DNA from: Hippasteria phrygiana
Lineage: Eukaryota > Echinodermata > Asteroidea > Valvatida > Goniasteridae
Assembly (NCBI GenBank): GCA_037893225.1
Contig: JAZGUH010000765.1
Coordinates: 248,001 to 312,000, forward strand
Reading direction: 5' to 3'
DNA: 64,000 nucleotides
Part shown: positions 33,368-44,049 of the stretch, one piece after another
Layout: every line of letters starts with the position of its first letter
How positions within the stretch are numbered: position 1 is the first letter of the stretch
Position numbers and translations under genes: made by a program
The notes under the pieces: model-generated
Database searches by the model: none
What the model was told of the DNA's origin: nothing
What the model saw: only the letters and a program-made list of their open reading frames with translations

Positions 33368-33583
33368 TAAGCCAGTTCTGTATCTTAAAGTCAAAAGTTA
33401 TTCGGGATAAAATTGCTGACGTAATGTCACGCCATGTTACGCGAACGCCCAGTCTGATTGAATTGAACACGTGCGCGTTGTGCGACCACCTTTTGCGTTC
33501 ACACGCGCGCGTTGGGTCACGCGGGTCATTCGGGATAAAATGTAATTGTGCACATACGCAGTTGAAATACCGAACTGGCTTAT
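33368..33583. mobile_element. MITE family TAAGCCAGTT, copy 3
   Basis: Clean ends TAAGCCAGTTCTGTAT and ATACCGAACTGGCTTA. Aligns inverted to 6213-6430, including GCGTTCACACGCGCGCGTTG and GACCACCTTTTGCG, which the shorter 17930 copy lacks. Confidence 0.8.
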
Positions 33584-33712
33584 TGTTGAAACTGAAATCA
33601 GCAATTGGAGGTCCATTTATGGAGGTCCACAGATAGGCCTACTATTGTCTAATATGACTAAATTGTCTAAATAATTCTCAGGAGAATTGGTATTGGTACC
33701 ATCTTTATAAAC

Positions 33713-33899
33713 ACACTCTGAAAAGGTTGATATTTTGCCCAATGTTGGGCAACATATCAACAACCCAAAATCTCAGGCAAATTCTTCCCAATAATTGGTC
33801 AATTTTTACCTGAATTAACCAACAATGTGGTAAATTAATACCAATGTTGGGTAAATAGCACTTGCCCAATTACGTTTTACCCAACGTTTTTACAATGCA
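33713..33899. mobile_element. TTGGGTAA-rich element, copy 2
   Basis: Left ACACTCTGAAAAGGTTGA; right end in complement CATTGTAAAAACGTTGGGTA. The body holds GCCCAATGTTGGGC, TTGGTCAA, CCAACAATG and ATGTTGGGTAAATA. Shares the filling motif with 4929-5115. Confidence 0.75.
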
Positions 33900-33984
33900 G
33901 TAAGCTTTCTGGTCAAAACTAACCAATTTGCTTTTTAATCCTTAAAAACTGATTTTAGCAATTAAACACAATCTCGCTATCGGT

Positions 33985-34160
33985 TTGTAAACATGTTTAA
34001 AAGCTAAACATATACGTGTCCAATTCCTCAACATCAATGTCCAATGGCTAAACACTATCCGTCAATACGCTAAACATGTTTAGTATGTAAACGTGTTTAC
34101 AAAATGATGGCAAGAAAGTGTTTACAAAAGTGTTTATTGACTAAACACTGTTTTTGAAGT
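33985..34160 (+). mobile_element. GTTTA-type element fragment
   Basis: Collinear with 11440-11570: CAATGGCTAAACACTA, CGTCAATACGCTAAACA, GTATGTAAACGTGTTTACA, GCAAGAAAGTGTTTA, TAAACACTGTTTTTG. A right-end fragment of the family. Confidence 0.75.
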
Positions 34161-36004
34161 GAACCTTTAAATAAGGATTTGATCACGGGCAGAAAGTTTT
34201 GCAGTCAAATTGTATTACTAAACAATGTCCGATTGTCTGGATTTCGACATGGCGGAATACGAATTAAAACAAGTTCAATACCGTGACTTACTGTTATTAA
34301 CGCTGTGTATCTCAAAGATAACGTGAGATCGGGTACCCACCTTTCAAGTGAAATGGAATTTGTAACGCTTATATTCCTACAAACGTTTTGAAATTCTAAT
34401 CGTATTGGGCACGACCGTCAAGAATAAAAAATATATATACAATAAAACTGTCCTATAGTCATGTAATAGTTCTTTACATCTCATTCGACGTGAAACACAA
34501 AATTGACTGAAAAACAAACACCGGGTCGTGATTCATGCATTTATATTGACCGCAAGAACTAAAGTGGATCAAGAATAACCGTTCATGTAGGCCTAGAATG
34601 TTCACATTGCACTGTATAGCAGCACATGAACCACGGACAAAAATTGATTAATCTCACTTAACGGTGGAAAGTCTGCCATCATCCATTCGAAACATTCATT
34701 CGCTGGAGATATTAAAAAGACGCATCAAAATCCATTTATTTTTGTGTAATTAATAACTGTGATTATAATAAGAACGTTTGTTTCGATCTAATGTGTAACT
34801 ATTATCATGTCTAAATTTAGTCATTATATAAGGCGAGGTAAAAGGAAAACATGTTTAGCGTCCCCGCCCGCTTCCTTTTTGGGGGTCCGCCTGGATTTTT
34901 AAAACTTTTACCAGTAACACGTTTATATTTAACTGTCGTTTTTCATAAATACTTTTCTATTGTTAGGTTTACTCGTGGTTTTGCATGCATGTCTTATTTG
35001 GGGCCAAATTTGAGGCTACATTGCCTGATATCGATGTTTAGCCAAGACTTTTAATTTGTAAGGAAAAGTAGCCACATTTTGATCTTATATCTTTAAAAAG
35101 GCAAACATGAAAATCAACAGTTAAAATATGAACGTGTTAGAGGTGAAAAAAACCCCAAATGTCAACCGATCCATCGGAAAATCAAACACAAGCATACTAA
35201 TTTTATTAAAACTACTGTGAACATTTTAAATTCTGTTGTCCAACATGTCTATTTAATTGTTGTGTCTTAGAACAATTAAAAAACCTACGGTTGTCGGAAA
35301 TTTATAAAATAATGGCGGCCATCTTAAAATAAAATATAAAAAATAAAATAAACCTACTTCCTTTTTTTAAAACACGGTTTGTTTTTTACTTGGCCTAACT
35401 AGCTCTGTGATTTTAGTATTTGTAATGCTGGTTAAGCCGTTGAATAAGCTGTTGAAGCTGTTGAATAAATGAAGTACGTAAAAAGAACTTACATCGCACT
35501 GTATATGTTAAGCACATTCACGCCAGTCAGTCTGTCACAGCTACTTGTGTGGAGGGAAAATACAAGATCGTTCAGCGCAGTGAATTCAAGTTCAGTGTCA
35601 GGCCGACCTTGTTAAACCAACAGCATTATTGCCACTTCCTGGTCACAAACCCCGGCGGGCGTCATTTTACGCGGAATATCCACCGGCTCAAGTGCTTAAT
35701 AAGTCACTGGGTCAAACTCAGTTTCCTTGTCACCTAACGGTGTTGGTGAAGTTAATTCAGTGGTTTGATATCAAGGACATGCACAATTACAAAAGTATGG
35801 TTTAAAATAGCGCCGCTTCCCAACCTACACAATGTAGGCCCACACTAATAAGTGGGCGGTGATATCAGGCGTCAGTTACAGCATTATCAGGATGTTCAAA
35901 TGACACCGGTCGTGACAAATTGATTCTTCTATGGTGTTTATATTGGGGAAGATTAAACGTAAACACCAGTGGTGTCAAATTAAAAACCACACGTTGTCAC
36001 ATTG
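34161..36004. other. Unassigned stretch, no gene seen
   Basis: About 1.8 kb AT-rich, one TAGGCCTA at about 34588, no recognisable exon or repeat partner. Confidence 0.45.
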
Positions 36005-36690
36005 CAATTGGCGTGCAAAATTGCCAGTAAAATTAACGGTCGAAAGGCGTGCAGCAAGGTGCCACCCGTCTACAGTATTATTTTTACGGTCGAACCATAT
36101 TTACATTTACTGATAAACCGTCTTTTTTACGTTAAAAAGTCAGTAAATACTGTCATTTTTACGGGCACCGTTATATTTTTAAAAAAATAGTACTGGAAGC
36201 TAAGTTGCCATTAATTAACTGCAAATTAACATAAATAAATGCAGTGGGAACCAGAATAAACGGAAGTGACTTATTTACTAATGCTACGATAACCTACTAA
36301 ACACTACAAACTGAATGATGTCGTACTTTAGCTTGATATTCAGCTTATCCCACCATAATAAAGTCATGGTTTCCCATGAACCATTTCAAAATTTGAATAC
36401 GAAAGGAGATGTAATGAGAATCTTCACCTATGTTGTAAAAAAATATCAAAATTCTACTGTGGAATTTAAAACATATTACGGTCAAGAAAGTGTATTTTTG
36501 GACTAAACACTGCAATTTAACCTGACTTTTGTGAACACAAATTTCATGATTTCTGATTGGTCGTGCAATTGCTATTTCAGCGGCCTTTTACGGGTTTGCC
36601 CGTAAAATGTAACGCGCAGTCCATTTACGGTTACTCACAGTGAAATTTACATGCTTTGCACCGTAAAAAATACGGGATTTTTTACAGTCT
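36005..36690 (+). mobile_element. CCGTAAA-rich element, copy 3
   Basis: Collinear with 30828-31490 (GGTGCCACCCGTCTAC, GATGTCGTACTTTAGC, GAACACAAATTTC, TGATTGGTCGTGCAATTGCT, GTAACGCGCAGTCCATTTAC) and ends ACGGGATTTTTTACAGTCTG. It retains GTTTCCCATGAACC and GAATACGAAAGGAGATG that the first copy has and the second has lost. Confidence 0.8.
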
Positions 36691-36897
36691 GTGTTGATGA
36701 TGTGCTGTGCATCGTGTTAGTATAAAAATACCGTAGTTGACGGATCTGTGGTTATGCGATTGCGAGGACAGATAAGGAAAAACAGAGAGAAATACGTGAC
36801 TAACTAGTCTACCTGTCAGTAACTTCAACAAAATTAGCTGGCCTAGCGTTTCATCAGTTTAGAGTTATTCATTCTATATAAAAAGAACGCACGTTCC

Positions 36898-37085
36898 AGG
36901 GACGGATCTAGGTTTTAACTAAGGGGGGGGGGGGGGGGGGGGGGGGTTTACCTGAGGTGATTGGCCTACACACCCCAGCGTGCCGAATGCACGCTTTGCT
37001 AGTGGGGTCCGGGGCATTAAACCTGTACAGCCCAAGGGGGGGGGGGGTTTAAACCCCCCCCCCCCCCCGTAGATCCGCCACTGCG
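36898..37085. mobile_element. Poly-G/poly-C element with GGATCTA ends
   Basis: GACGGATCTAGG at the left and TAGATCCGCCACTG at the right in inverted order. Inside are a G run of about 23 (36925-36947), a second G run (37036-37049) and, after TTTAAA, a C run of about 14. Similar design to the 24155 family but with different ends. Confidence 0.65.
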
Positions 37086-37249
37086 TTCTAGCACCAATCT
37101 AGTCCCCCAACGTAGACTTTGAGAAACCACGTGTCTAAATCGATCAGGCGAGTTTCCAGACTTAAAACATTAATTTGGGCGACAATTATTTTTGTTGAAA
37201 GTAACCAATATTCAGAAAACAATTTGAAATTGTAAGAAATGTTTCTACA

Positions 37250-37312
37250 AATCGATAGCACGAAAGTGTTTAGAAAAGTGTTTGATTGCTAAACACTGTT
37301 TTTGCAGTGTAT
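37250..37312 (+). mobile_element. GTTTA-type element, short right-end fragment
   Basis: AAAGTGTTTAGAAAAGTGTT, GATTGCTAAACACTGTTTTT, GCAGTG: the last 60 bp of the 11015-type family. Confidence 0.65.
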
Positions 37313-37427
37313 ATTACACGTACACTACACCAACGAATATAAACGCTCATGCTATATACCACTGTTCGATTTTGGTTTGTATTCTGTGAAGCCTCGGTGC
37401 ACAATGGATCCACAGCAATAAATACGT

Positions 37428-38010
37428 CGTGTGCCCGGCAGAAGGGCGTAAGGACGAAAAATGGGTCAAAATGTCAAATTGGGGTTTTGGGGTAATCGAT
37501 AGAGTATTGACATATCTTTATTTTGATACACATTTCGTCTCAAGGGGTTACGTCATTCTGACGTAATTAACAGAATGAAAAGGGCGTAAGGGATTTTTGC
37601 ATTCTTTGTTCCCGGCAAAAGGGCGTTAGCGTGTAATACCAATGTAACAAAACATGATAAAAGTTCGTTCACCTCTCCACTTCAACGGGGCGTAAGCGCG
37701 CTTGGAGCAAAGTTTGTTCCCGGCAAAAGGGCGAAAGCATTTCACAAGCTGCTTACGCGCACGTTTAAGGCAGAAGGACTTTCCGGCAAAAGAGCGTTAG
37801 CATAAATATGCAAATAACTGTAAAATTAAGTAATAATTTTGTTTAAAAATGCACAGCATTATTGCAAATATTAATAAATTTGCATCTGACAAAAATGAAC
37901 CTTATGCGATTCTTAATTTAGAAATACCAACACAAAAACTTTAAAGTCGATTTTCTCGGAAAGTGTAATTAGGCGTCAAAGCGCGCTTACGCCCTTCTGC
38001 CGGGCACACG
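37428..38010. mobile_element. GTGCCCGGCAGAAGGGCGTAAG element, copy 2
   Basis: Perfect 25 bp inverted ends: CGTGTGCCCGGCAGAAGGGC... and the complement ending at 38010. Collinear with 25939-26513 apart from small indels; the three internal end-like repeats are retained. High similarity between copies means relatively recent activity. No target duplication is unambiguous. Confidence 0.9.
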
Positions 38011-39045
38011 ATTCGTGGCTCAAGTCTTCAGTACAAGGTCTCCGGTCCTCGCATATCAAACAGAGAAATCCACACCAGAACATCTCTTTAATTAATGTCC
38101 TCAGCATCCTCGTTATCTGCTTTCAACTTCTGGACCTTCTTGGCATTTGCTTCGCCGGAGGACCCATCTTAGACTCGGCGGTCCCAGAAGAAAACAAAAA
38201 GAATCCGGGGAGACGAGAGAAGAATACAAATAGAATGTCGATGGCTCCCCAACAGTTATCGGTGTCAGATGGCAGGCTCTTGAAATGTCACGGCCGTTGT
38301 GTTCGGGGAACAAACACTCAAGAACGTGACACGAGTGGACGGACATGCCTTTATGGCTCGTTAGCGGGCCCGTCCCCTATGGTCAGGACAGTAGCGGAGT
38401 GGTCAGTGGCGATAGGACCGACGAAGATGCTTTGTGGCATTTTACGTTGAGCGTGCTTGCAATTGAGGAGGTCTCCGAAGGGCCGGCATAGTAGGTATAT
38501 ATAGCATTGTGCCATGCCCCAATTTCAATTGATGTCGATTTATAATTTGGACCACAGGCGGCGATCCCAAGGGGCAGGGGGGGGAGGGGTCGGCTATGGC
38601 AGTGTCCCCCTTACTGTCCCCCTTGTATACATTTTATGGGTTATTGGCTTTGACATGCACCAGTACTGCACCAGAATACACGAAGATCTGCACACATTTT
38701 CGAAAATTTCCCGGGATACACAAGTGACACCGAGTACAAAACGCTTAACAATTATGATTGGTTTCCTCCGTCATCCCAACCTTGACGAGAAATCGCCGCC
38801 GCTGATTTGGACAGTAATTCACGGGCGTTTTTCGGTGGGGGACGTATGCGCCCCGAAAATTTATAGCGGAGTATGTGCTCGCTTATAACGTCAATAATCA
38901 TATTTGGTAAATTTGCCTTGCTTTACTTAGACGTAGAATTGCTCCTGTCAGAATTGTATAAACTACCAAGCATCTGTAGACTCAAGAATGTTTCGGCTCG
39001 CCAAATTAAACTTTGTACCAATCAATGCCCATGGATGTTCAACTT
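38011..39045. other. Unassigned stretch
   Basis: No gene recognised. A GGGGCAGG(G)n stretch at about 38571-38595 adjoins GGCGGCGATCCCAAGG, recalling the ends of the poly-G elements. The 124-codon frame at 38514-38888 is not accepted. Confidence 0.4.
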
Positions 39046-40018
39046 ACACTCTGAAAAAGCATTAGTCAGATTTGACTAGAAACCAGTTAAATTTGACTAG
39101 ATATTCAGGGTCAGCTGGGTGCAACTGAAAATCAGTCAATCTGACTAGATTTTTCCAGTCAATATTATTGACTAGAAAAGAATAGTCATATAAATAACTG
39201 GAATTCGAGTCAAATCCTACTACTTTTCCTAGTTTGTATTATGACTAAATCCGTTGTAATTTTGTTCATTTTCAGTCAACCAGAGTTTGAATCAAATCCT
39301 ACTACTTTTCCCAGGTTGTATGACAAAATCCATTGTCATTTTTTATAAACCTTGAAACAAACATCAATACAAGACATTGGCACGACTATTTTTAATACTC
39401 AAAGCAATGTGAACCATGGCATTGTCTATTAATCGGAATAAATTTGACCACCCTTTCCAATAGCATGATCCATCAGCGAAATACACCAATAAGGAAACGT
39501 GCATAAGCCCAAATATCACATCAAACAGCAGTATATTTTCCTTCAGCAACTATTTTCATGTTACTTTTGAGTCAGAGTTGTCATTTTAAATGGTCTACAT
39601 AAACACCATTCATACATAAACAATTTTCTATAACGAGCAGGATAACTTCTGCTTTTAAAAATGTAAACAAATAGAGCACTAGAAAATGTTTGTTTAAAAC
39701 CAATCACTTATAGATTTCTATTAATTTAAAGCAGACAAAAACGACATTTAGCCTATTCTCAGAAGTCGACGCGCGATCGCGACATGCGCGATGCGATCTC
39801 GCCCCTTTGAGAAATGTTGGAAATAACCCGTCCGCCGCGTGACGTCAAATACGCAGTGACTAGAATCCTCGAACCTCGACGAAGTAAATAGGAATCTAGT
39901 CAAAGCAACTATCGGTCAACCTGAAACTTCGGATGCTTGACTGAAATTAATTCCTATAGTCAGTTTTCAATAACTAGGAAATCTAGTCAATATTTTAACT
40001 AAGTTGTTTTTAGAGTGT
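39046..40018. mobile_element. CTAGTCA-rich element
   Basis: Ends ACACTCTGAAAAAGC and, in complement, ACACTCTAAAAACAAC. Close to both ends the sequence is full of TGACTAG, CTAGTCAA and AGTCA words. The middle (39340-39830) is ordinary AT-rich sequence with one CpG-rich patch near 39765-39810. 973 bp, no transposase frame. Same end type as the TTGGGTAA and GTTTA families. Confidence 0.75.
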
Positions 40019-40529
40019 AGTGCCATTTGTAAAAAGCGGGCTACATACACCCTGAGGCAATACAAAAAAAACAGGGAAACATTAAGAACTAAATCGAAAG
40101 TGAAAGCCAATTGATATAAAAGATCATTGCGAAACATAAACAAATAACAGGGTAGCCAAATATACGTGAGTAGGCCATAGTTGAATCCAGGATTGTTCAT
40201 GTAACCATAAACGTAAACCAGAATGACTGTGTACATTATCATCGTCTTATTACTTTCGGTCATGCTATAAATCATTTTTGCATTCGTTTCTTACCTACAA
40301 TAAATCGTGGCAGTTGGTAAAATTCTACCATTTCAGGTCAAATGAAATGATTGATTAACGAACGGCACGTCACAAGAGGGCGACAATACGTCACATATCG
40401 CTTCTCCGATTGGAGCACTTCGCCCAAAGACTATTAAAGATCGACGGTTGTGACTGGTTTACTTCGAAGGTTTGGCTATACTAGATGGGTGGACCGCGCG
40501 GCGGGGCACTTCTAACATTGTCTTATGGT
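40019..40529. other. Unassigned stretch
   Basis: Nothing recognisable; minus frame 39967-40275 overlaps the transposon end and is not accepted. Confidence 0.4.
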
Positions 40530-40948
40530 ACAAAATGGAATTCTGCCTTTTTATGACAGGTTTCTATTTTGTTACCCGAAAATCCGCCTTCAATTTGAAT
40601 TGGGCTGACTGCTTCTGCACCGTTGTATTGGGCACCAGTTAGGTTGGAAGTCGAAGGTTGATCTTTTAATTTGTTTAATACAAAAATTATTGTTCGGATA
40701 TTTAGAATGGTACAAAACGTCGTGAAACGGCATTCCGGCCGCCACTCTAAGACCGATGTTAATCTTTTTGTTTCAGCTTTTTATTAACCGAAGGCGAAAA
40801 TCCGTCTTTAATTTGACTTAGGCTACCGTACTGTTTCTGCACCGTTTAATTCGGGCCGTCTTTAGGTTGGAGGTCAGGGGTCGGTTGAATTGAGACAAAT
40901 GTAAACATTCTGCCTTTTTTGGACTGATTTCAGCTTTTTATCCGAAAA
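40530..40948. repeat. Diverged tandem repeat, about 2.3 units
   Basis: Shared order in each unit: TTTCTGCC/TTTTT, CAG.TTT.TATT, CCGAA..CG.AAAATCCG, TTCAATTTGAATTGGGCT versus TTTAATTTGACTTAGGCT, CTTCTGCACCGTT, TTAGGTTGGA then GGTTGA. Units start near 40545, 40775 and 40910; the third is cut by the next element. Confidence 0.6.
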
Positions 40949-41111
40949 CGCCATTTAACCTGTTTTGTTCGCACCCATAGGCAAAATATGACCTGTGTTT
41001 GCAAGGCGTAGGCCCCTACAAGAAAAAGCAACCAAAAAAAAATTTGGCAACGAGCACGGGGGGGTTTCGACCCCTAACCCCCCCCCCCCCCCCCCCCCGG
41101 ATCCGCGCCTG
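40949..41111 (-). mobile_element. Paired G/C-tract element, copy 3 (inverted)
   Basis: On the minus strand: GGCGCGGATCC, 21 G, a TTAGGGGTCGAAA spacer, 7 C, GTGCTCGTTGCC, CTTGTAGGGGCCTACGCC, CAGGTCATATTTTGCCTATG, AACAAAACAGGTTAAATGGC. It lies at the end of the diverged tandem repeat. Confidence 0.8.
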
Positions 41112-41298
41112 TGTAGGCCTAGCCTAAACACGCCCGGGTGAGCGTGAATGCGAAAAAATACCCGACCACCGACCCTCTTTTCCAATTTGTCCTGTCCGAG
41201 GGAAACAATTGTTTTTGGCCTTATGAACAGCGCCCGTTCGCCTATTATGCATAGGCCTAACGGTGCGTGGGCCTAAAAAGTTTGTGGGTCTACTTAAC

Positions 41299-41329
41299 CA
41301 TGGAGGAAGAAAACATTTCTTCCTCCATG
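41299..41329. repeat. Perfect hairpin, 14 bp stem
   Basis: CATGGAGGAAGAAA, loop TTAACAT-type core ACA, then TTTCTTCCTCCATG. A relative (CATGGAGG ... CCTCCATG) is at 55505-55562. Confidence 0.8.
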
Positions 41330-41698
41330 ACTTAACTATTCTATATAATAATTGTTTTGCTTTTCTAACAAATATAATTGGATACCATCGGCAGAAAGTA
41401 CCAGCATTTCGCAAGTAAGCTATTTGAAAGAGAGAGAGACGACTGATTTTTAAGATTTACATTTATATTTTCCAATTACATTGTTTATCGGCCACCGTAT
41501 TGGCAATAGGCGAAAGCGTCTTGCCGTGAAAACAGCCTGGCATGAAAATTCGGCTAGCCCAAAAAACGGCCATATTAAACGCAGGCGCCAGTTCCGGACA
41601 TCGCGTGACTGTAACTGGTACCCCGTTTCGAGCAAACCCCGTTTCGATCGGCAAGGGGGAATCATTATCATATCGCGGCACCACCGAAGATTCAGCGG
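41330..41698. other. Unassigned stretch
   Basis: CpG content rises from about 41480. Overlapping frames on both strands (41450-41957) conflict and have no known motif. Confidence 0.35.
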
Positions 41699-41860
41699 GT
41701 CAGGCCGACCAACGGGGAGGCTCGTTGGAAACGGCCAATCAGACACGCCAGGACACGGCAGTTCGGGAGGTTTCTCGCATCACGGACTAATCGGGAGGTC
41801 TGTTGGAAACAGCCAATCAGACATTATCGCAGTACGGCTGTTCGGGAGACATCATCACGT
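41699..41860 (+). promoter_or_regulatory. Duplicated CCAAT-box module in a CpG-rich block
   Basis: Two diverged units 78 bp apart, each with CGGGAGG, GTTGGAAAC(A/G)GCCAATCAGA and ending GTTCGGGAG. CCAATCA is a full NF-Y site. A TCTATATAGTATAG word follows at about 42002. This might be a promoter, but no plausible coding exon was found downstream, and a plain tandem duplication is equally possible. Confidence 0.3.
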
Positions 41861-42690
41861 GATCCAGCGTCCGAACAGTACTCTGGTACCCTCCTCGCCC
41901 CCCGATCATCACCGGCGACACCACGCCGAGTCACCCGACCAAACGCACTTTCCATGATGGCGCGGTTCTAATTCCAAGATTCCAAGATGGCGCAGGTTAA
42001 GGTCTATATAGTATAGATAGTCGACGATGACTCGATTAGTTTAGTCAACTATGACCCAGCCTGTTTAGCATACAGTCACATCTAATCGCTGCATCAGCAG
42101 CCACGAGTATCACGAGTATTCGTGAATATGAAACAGCCTTTTAAGTCAACAGAAAGCATGATGTAAACTGTACGATGCACATGTACATCGGGACCCTTCA
42201 ATGGTGACGTTTGCCCACAGTTAGACTGGAGATCGTTCGAACTTTAATATGAGTGCGTAGGCGCGCAATCAACCACCGGTAAACCGTACCGTCACGGTTG
42301 TTTATCGATCCGGTTGAGTCTGCAATTTTATCATTCAATAAATCGTATTTACAGTACTGGCTCATTGGGTTAGCTGGGAAATGTTTAAGTCGATTTTTGG
42401 AACTGGATCTGGAAGATGAGCCGACTGAGAGAGAACGTGACGAGTTTGCTCTATCAACACATTCCACAATGAAGTCATTAATTCCGAGAGAGTCATCCCT
42501 TTATTGCAACTATAGCTCACGAAATGAAAGCTTTGTACAACTACAAGGAAGTAGTAACACGCAATGAAGTTTGGGCAGCGATTTTTTTCCAGAATTGCCA
42601 TTGTGTTTCTGTGAGTGGGTTAGGCTATACGAGAGAAGACTTGAGACAATGGGGGATTAGGGATAACAATGACACGGAGGACTTGGGCCG
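41861..42690. other. Unassigned stretch
   Basis: Contains two AAGATGGCGC(A/G)G words (about 41953-41995) and a frame at 42298-42567 with EDEPTERERDEFALSTHST, which looks protein-like but matches nothing I know and has no splice context. Confidence 0.3.
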
Positions 42691-43045
42691 AGTCCTCGGG
42701 AGAATTTCATGTACAAACCTTATGGGAGCTGTTCGGAAAAAGTTAAAGTACAAACAAAGGGAACAAAAGAAGGGTTCCATTCATGGTCCTTACAAGTATA
42801 GGAAAACGCACATGTGTGTACTTGTAAATAAACCCCCCCCCCCTAGATACACACACACAAGTGTGTAAATACCTGCAATCGTGGACTTCCCATTGTTCCT
42901 CTTTTGTTTATACTCTAACTTTTTCGGAAGGCCTCCCATATGTTTTGTACACGATTTTCAATCGTGGACGTTCGGTCAAACGTGGACGTTCGGTCAAACG
43001 TGGACCCTTTGTCCTAGGTCCACGATTGCCGGTATATACATACTC
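42691..43045. repeat. GTCC-N-CGATT module cluster (repeat Z), copies a and b
   Basis: Copy a (42691-42775, plus) has ATGTACAAACCTTATGGGAG and AAAGTTAAAGTACAAACAAA. Copy b (about 42875-42975, minus) has TGTACAAAACATATGGGAGG, AGTATAAACAAAAGAGGAAC and is bounded on both sides by GTCCACGATTG. Next to copy b is a tandem CGTGGACGTTCGGTCAAA repeated about 2.3 times (42963-43006). Relatives are at 61203-61290 and 61428-61515. Confidence 0.65.
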
Positions 43046-43054
43046 ACCAATCCT

Positions 43055-43250
43055 CACATATGGGTAGATATGGGGTACCTCTATTGTGGACTTTCCTTCT
43101 TTTATTCTCCTTTGTCCCCATTGAAATCTCAAAAGCCATAGCGTTAACTTTATGGGGTACCTCGATTTTTAAAGACACCCTATTGGGGTACCATTGTCCC
43201 CATTGTTACCCTTTCTTCCCGGTACCCCGTAAGGAGACTAATGTAAAAAC
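43055..43250 (+). repeat. Dispersed repeat Y, copy 1
   Basis: Matches the minus strand of 59483-59654 and 59968-60090: CACATATG, GGGGTACC, TATTGTGGACTTTCC, ATTCTCCTTTGTCCCCATTG, AAATCTCAAA, CCATAGCGTT, TTTTTAAAGAC, CATTGTCCCCATTGTTACCC, TTTCTTCCCGGTACCCCGTA and AGGAGACTAATGT. The word GGGGTACC recurs at the start of sub-blocks. The 190-codon frame across it is not a gene. Confidence 0.7.
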
Positions 43251-43261
43251 ACCACAATCAG

Positions 43262-43343
43262 TACAAGTACAAGGAAAAGAAATAGTAACAGGGCAGTTGA
43301 TTCGAACCCAGGACTCGTGCTCCAAAGCCTTACGATCTACCAA
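43262..43343 (-). mobile_element. tRNA-derived SINE fragment, cut by a MITE
   Basis: Minus strand reads TTGGTAGATCGTAAGGCTTT, GGAGCACGAGTCC, TGGGTTCGAATCAACTG: the 3' part of box A, an anticodon-arm region and box B. The box A half is lost exactly where the MITE at 43344 begins. The trailing CCCTGTTACTATTTC suggests a SINE rather than a tRNA gene. Confidence 0.5.
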
Positions 43344-43462
43344 TATAGAGTACCGAAGTATGACGTCAGTTGCCGCGGCAATGGTTCCAAACACATGCAG
43401 TTTAGAATGTATTCTGGTTCCAAACATTGCATTGATTGACGTCATCACTTCGTTACTCTATA
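43344..43462. mobile_element. MITE with TATAGAGTACCGAAGT ends, copy 2
   Basis: 119 bp. TATAGAGTACCGAAGTATGA and CGTCAGTTG at the left, TTGACGTCATCACTTCG, TTACTCTATA at the right, and the shared interior GTATTCTGGTTCCAAACATT. See copy 1 at 12915. Confidence 0.85.
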
Positions 43463-44040
43463 GCCACAACTGCAACTTAATCATGAATATGCATGATGGC
43501 AAATCTGGTCTACGAAAAAAATGGTTTCCGGGCATGTTGACCATAAACTTGCCCAACCCTCTTGTGGGATTACAAAGACCAATATTTGAATGCACGCGCG
43601 AAACCATTATTCTGATTATTATGTATGTATAGGCCTATAATCACAGATGAAAGTAGGCAACATTCACACACACAAAATCGCCTGAAGAGACAGCTGACCC
43701 ATTTTAAGACTCACTTAATTGCCAGCTCTTAAAAAATGTCTTCGATACGGACAGGATCAGGAGCGGTTATCTGCAGGATACCTACCTGACCTAAATGCCC
43801 AGGGTCTGGAAACAGCTCGGCTGTCCGGCGTGATCTTTAGGTTGCAGGCACGCTCCGGAGTCACCTAAGACGCCGGTGACGGGTTTGGGCACTGCCCGTC
43901 ACAAATATTTTATCCTCACAACTGAGGTTTCTATACCATAATAAGTTTGGTAGATAGCATAATGATTTAAAGGTAGTATACATAGTATACACCATTTGCT
44001 TTTAAACGGATTTGGGGGTTAGTATTTTATAGCGTTCTAG
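43463..44040. other. Unassigned stretch
   Basis: A short hairpin GACGGGTTTGGGCACTGCCC lies at about 43877. Nothing else recognised. Confidence 0.4.
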
Positions 44041-44049
44041 CAAATAGTT

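Noticed and set aside
41450..41957. Several overlapping frames of 73-158 codons on both strands
   Set aside because: CpG-rich sequence with few stops; frames contradict each other and show no motif.
42298..42567. 89-codon frame with an acidic EDEPTERERDEF stretch
   Set aside because: Looks protein-like locally, but no family, no splice sites and opposing frames of similar length.
43060..43632. 190-codon plus-strand frame
   Set aside because: Runs through repeat Y, a tRNA-like SINE fragment and a MITE; frame is a by-product of repeats.
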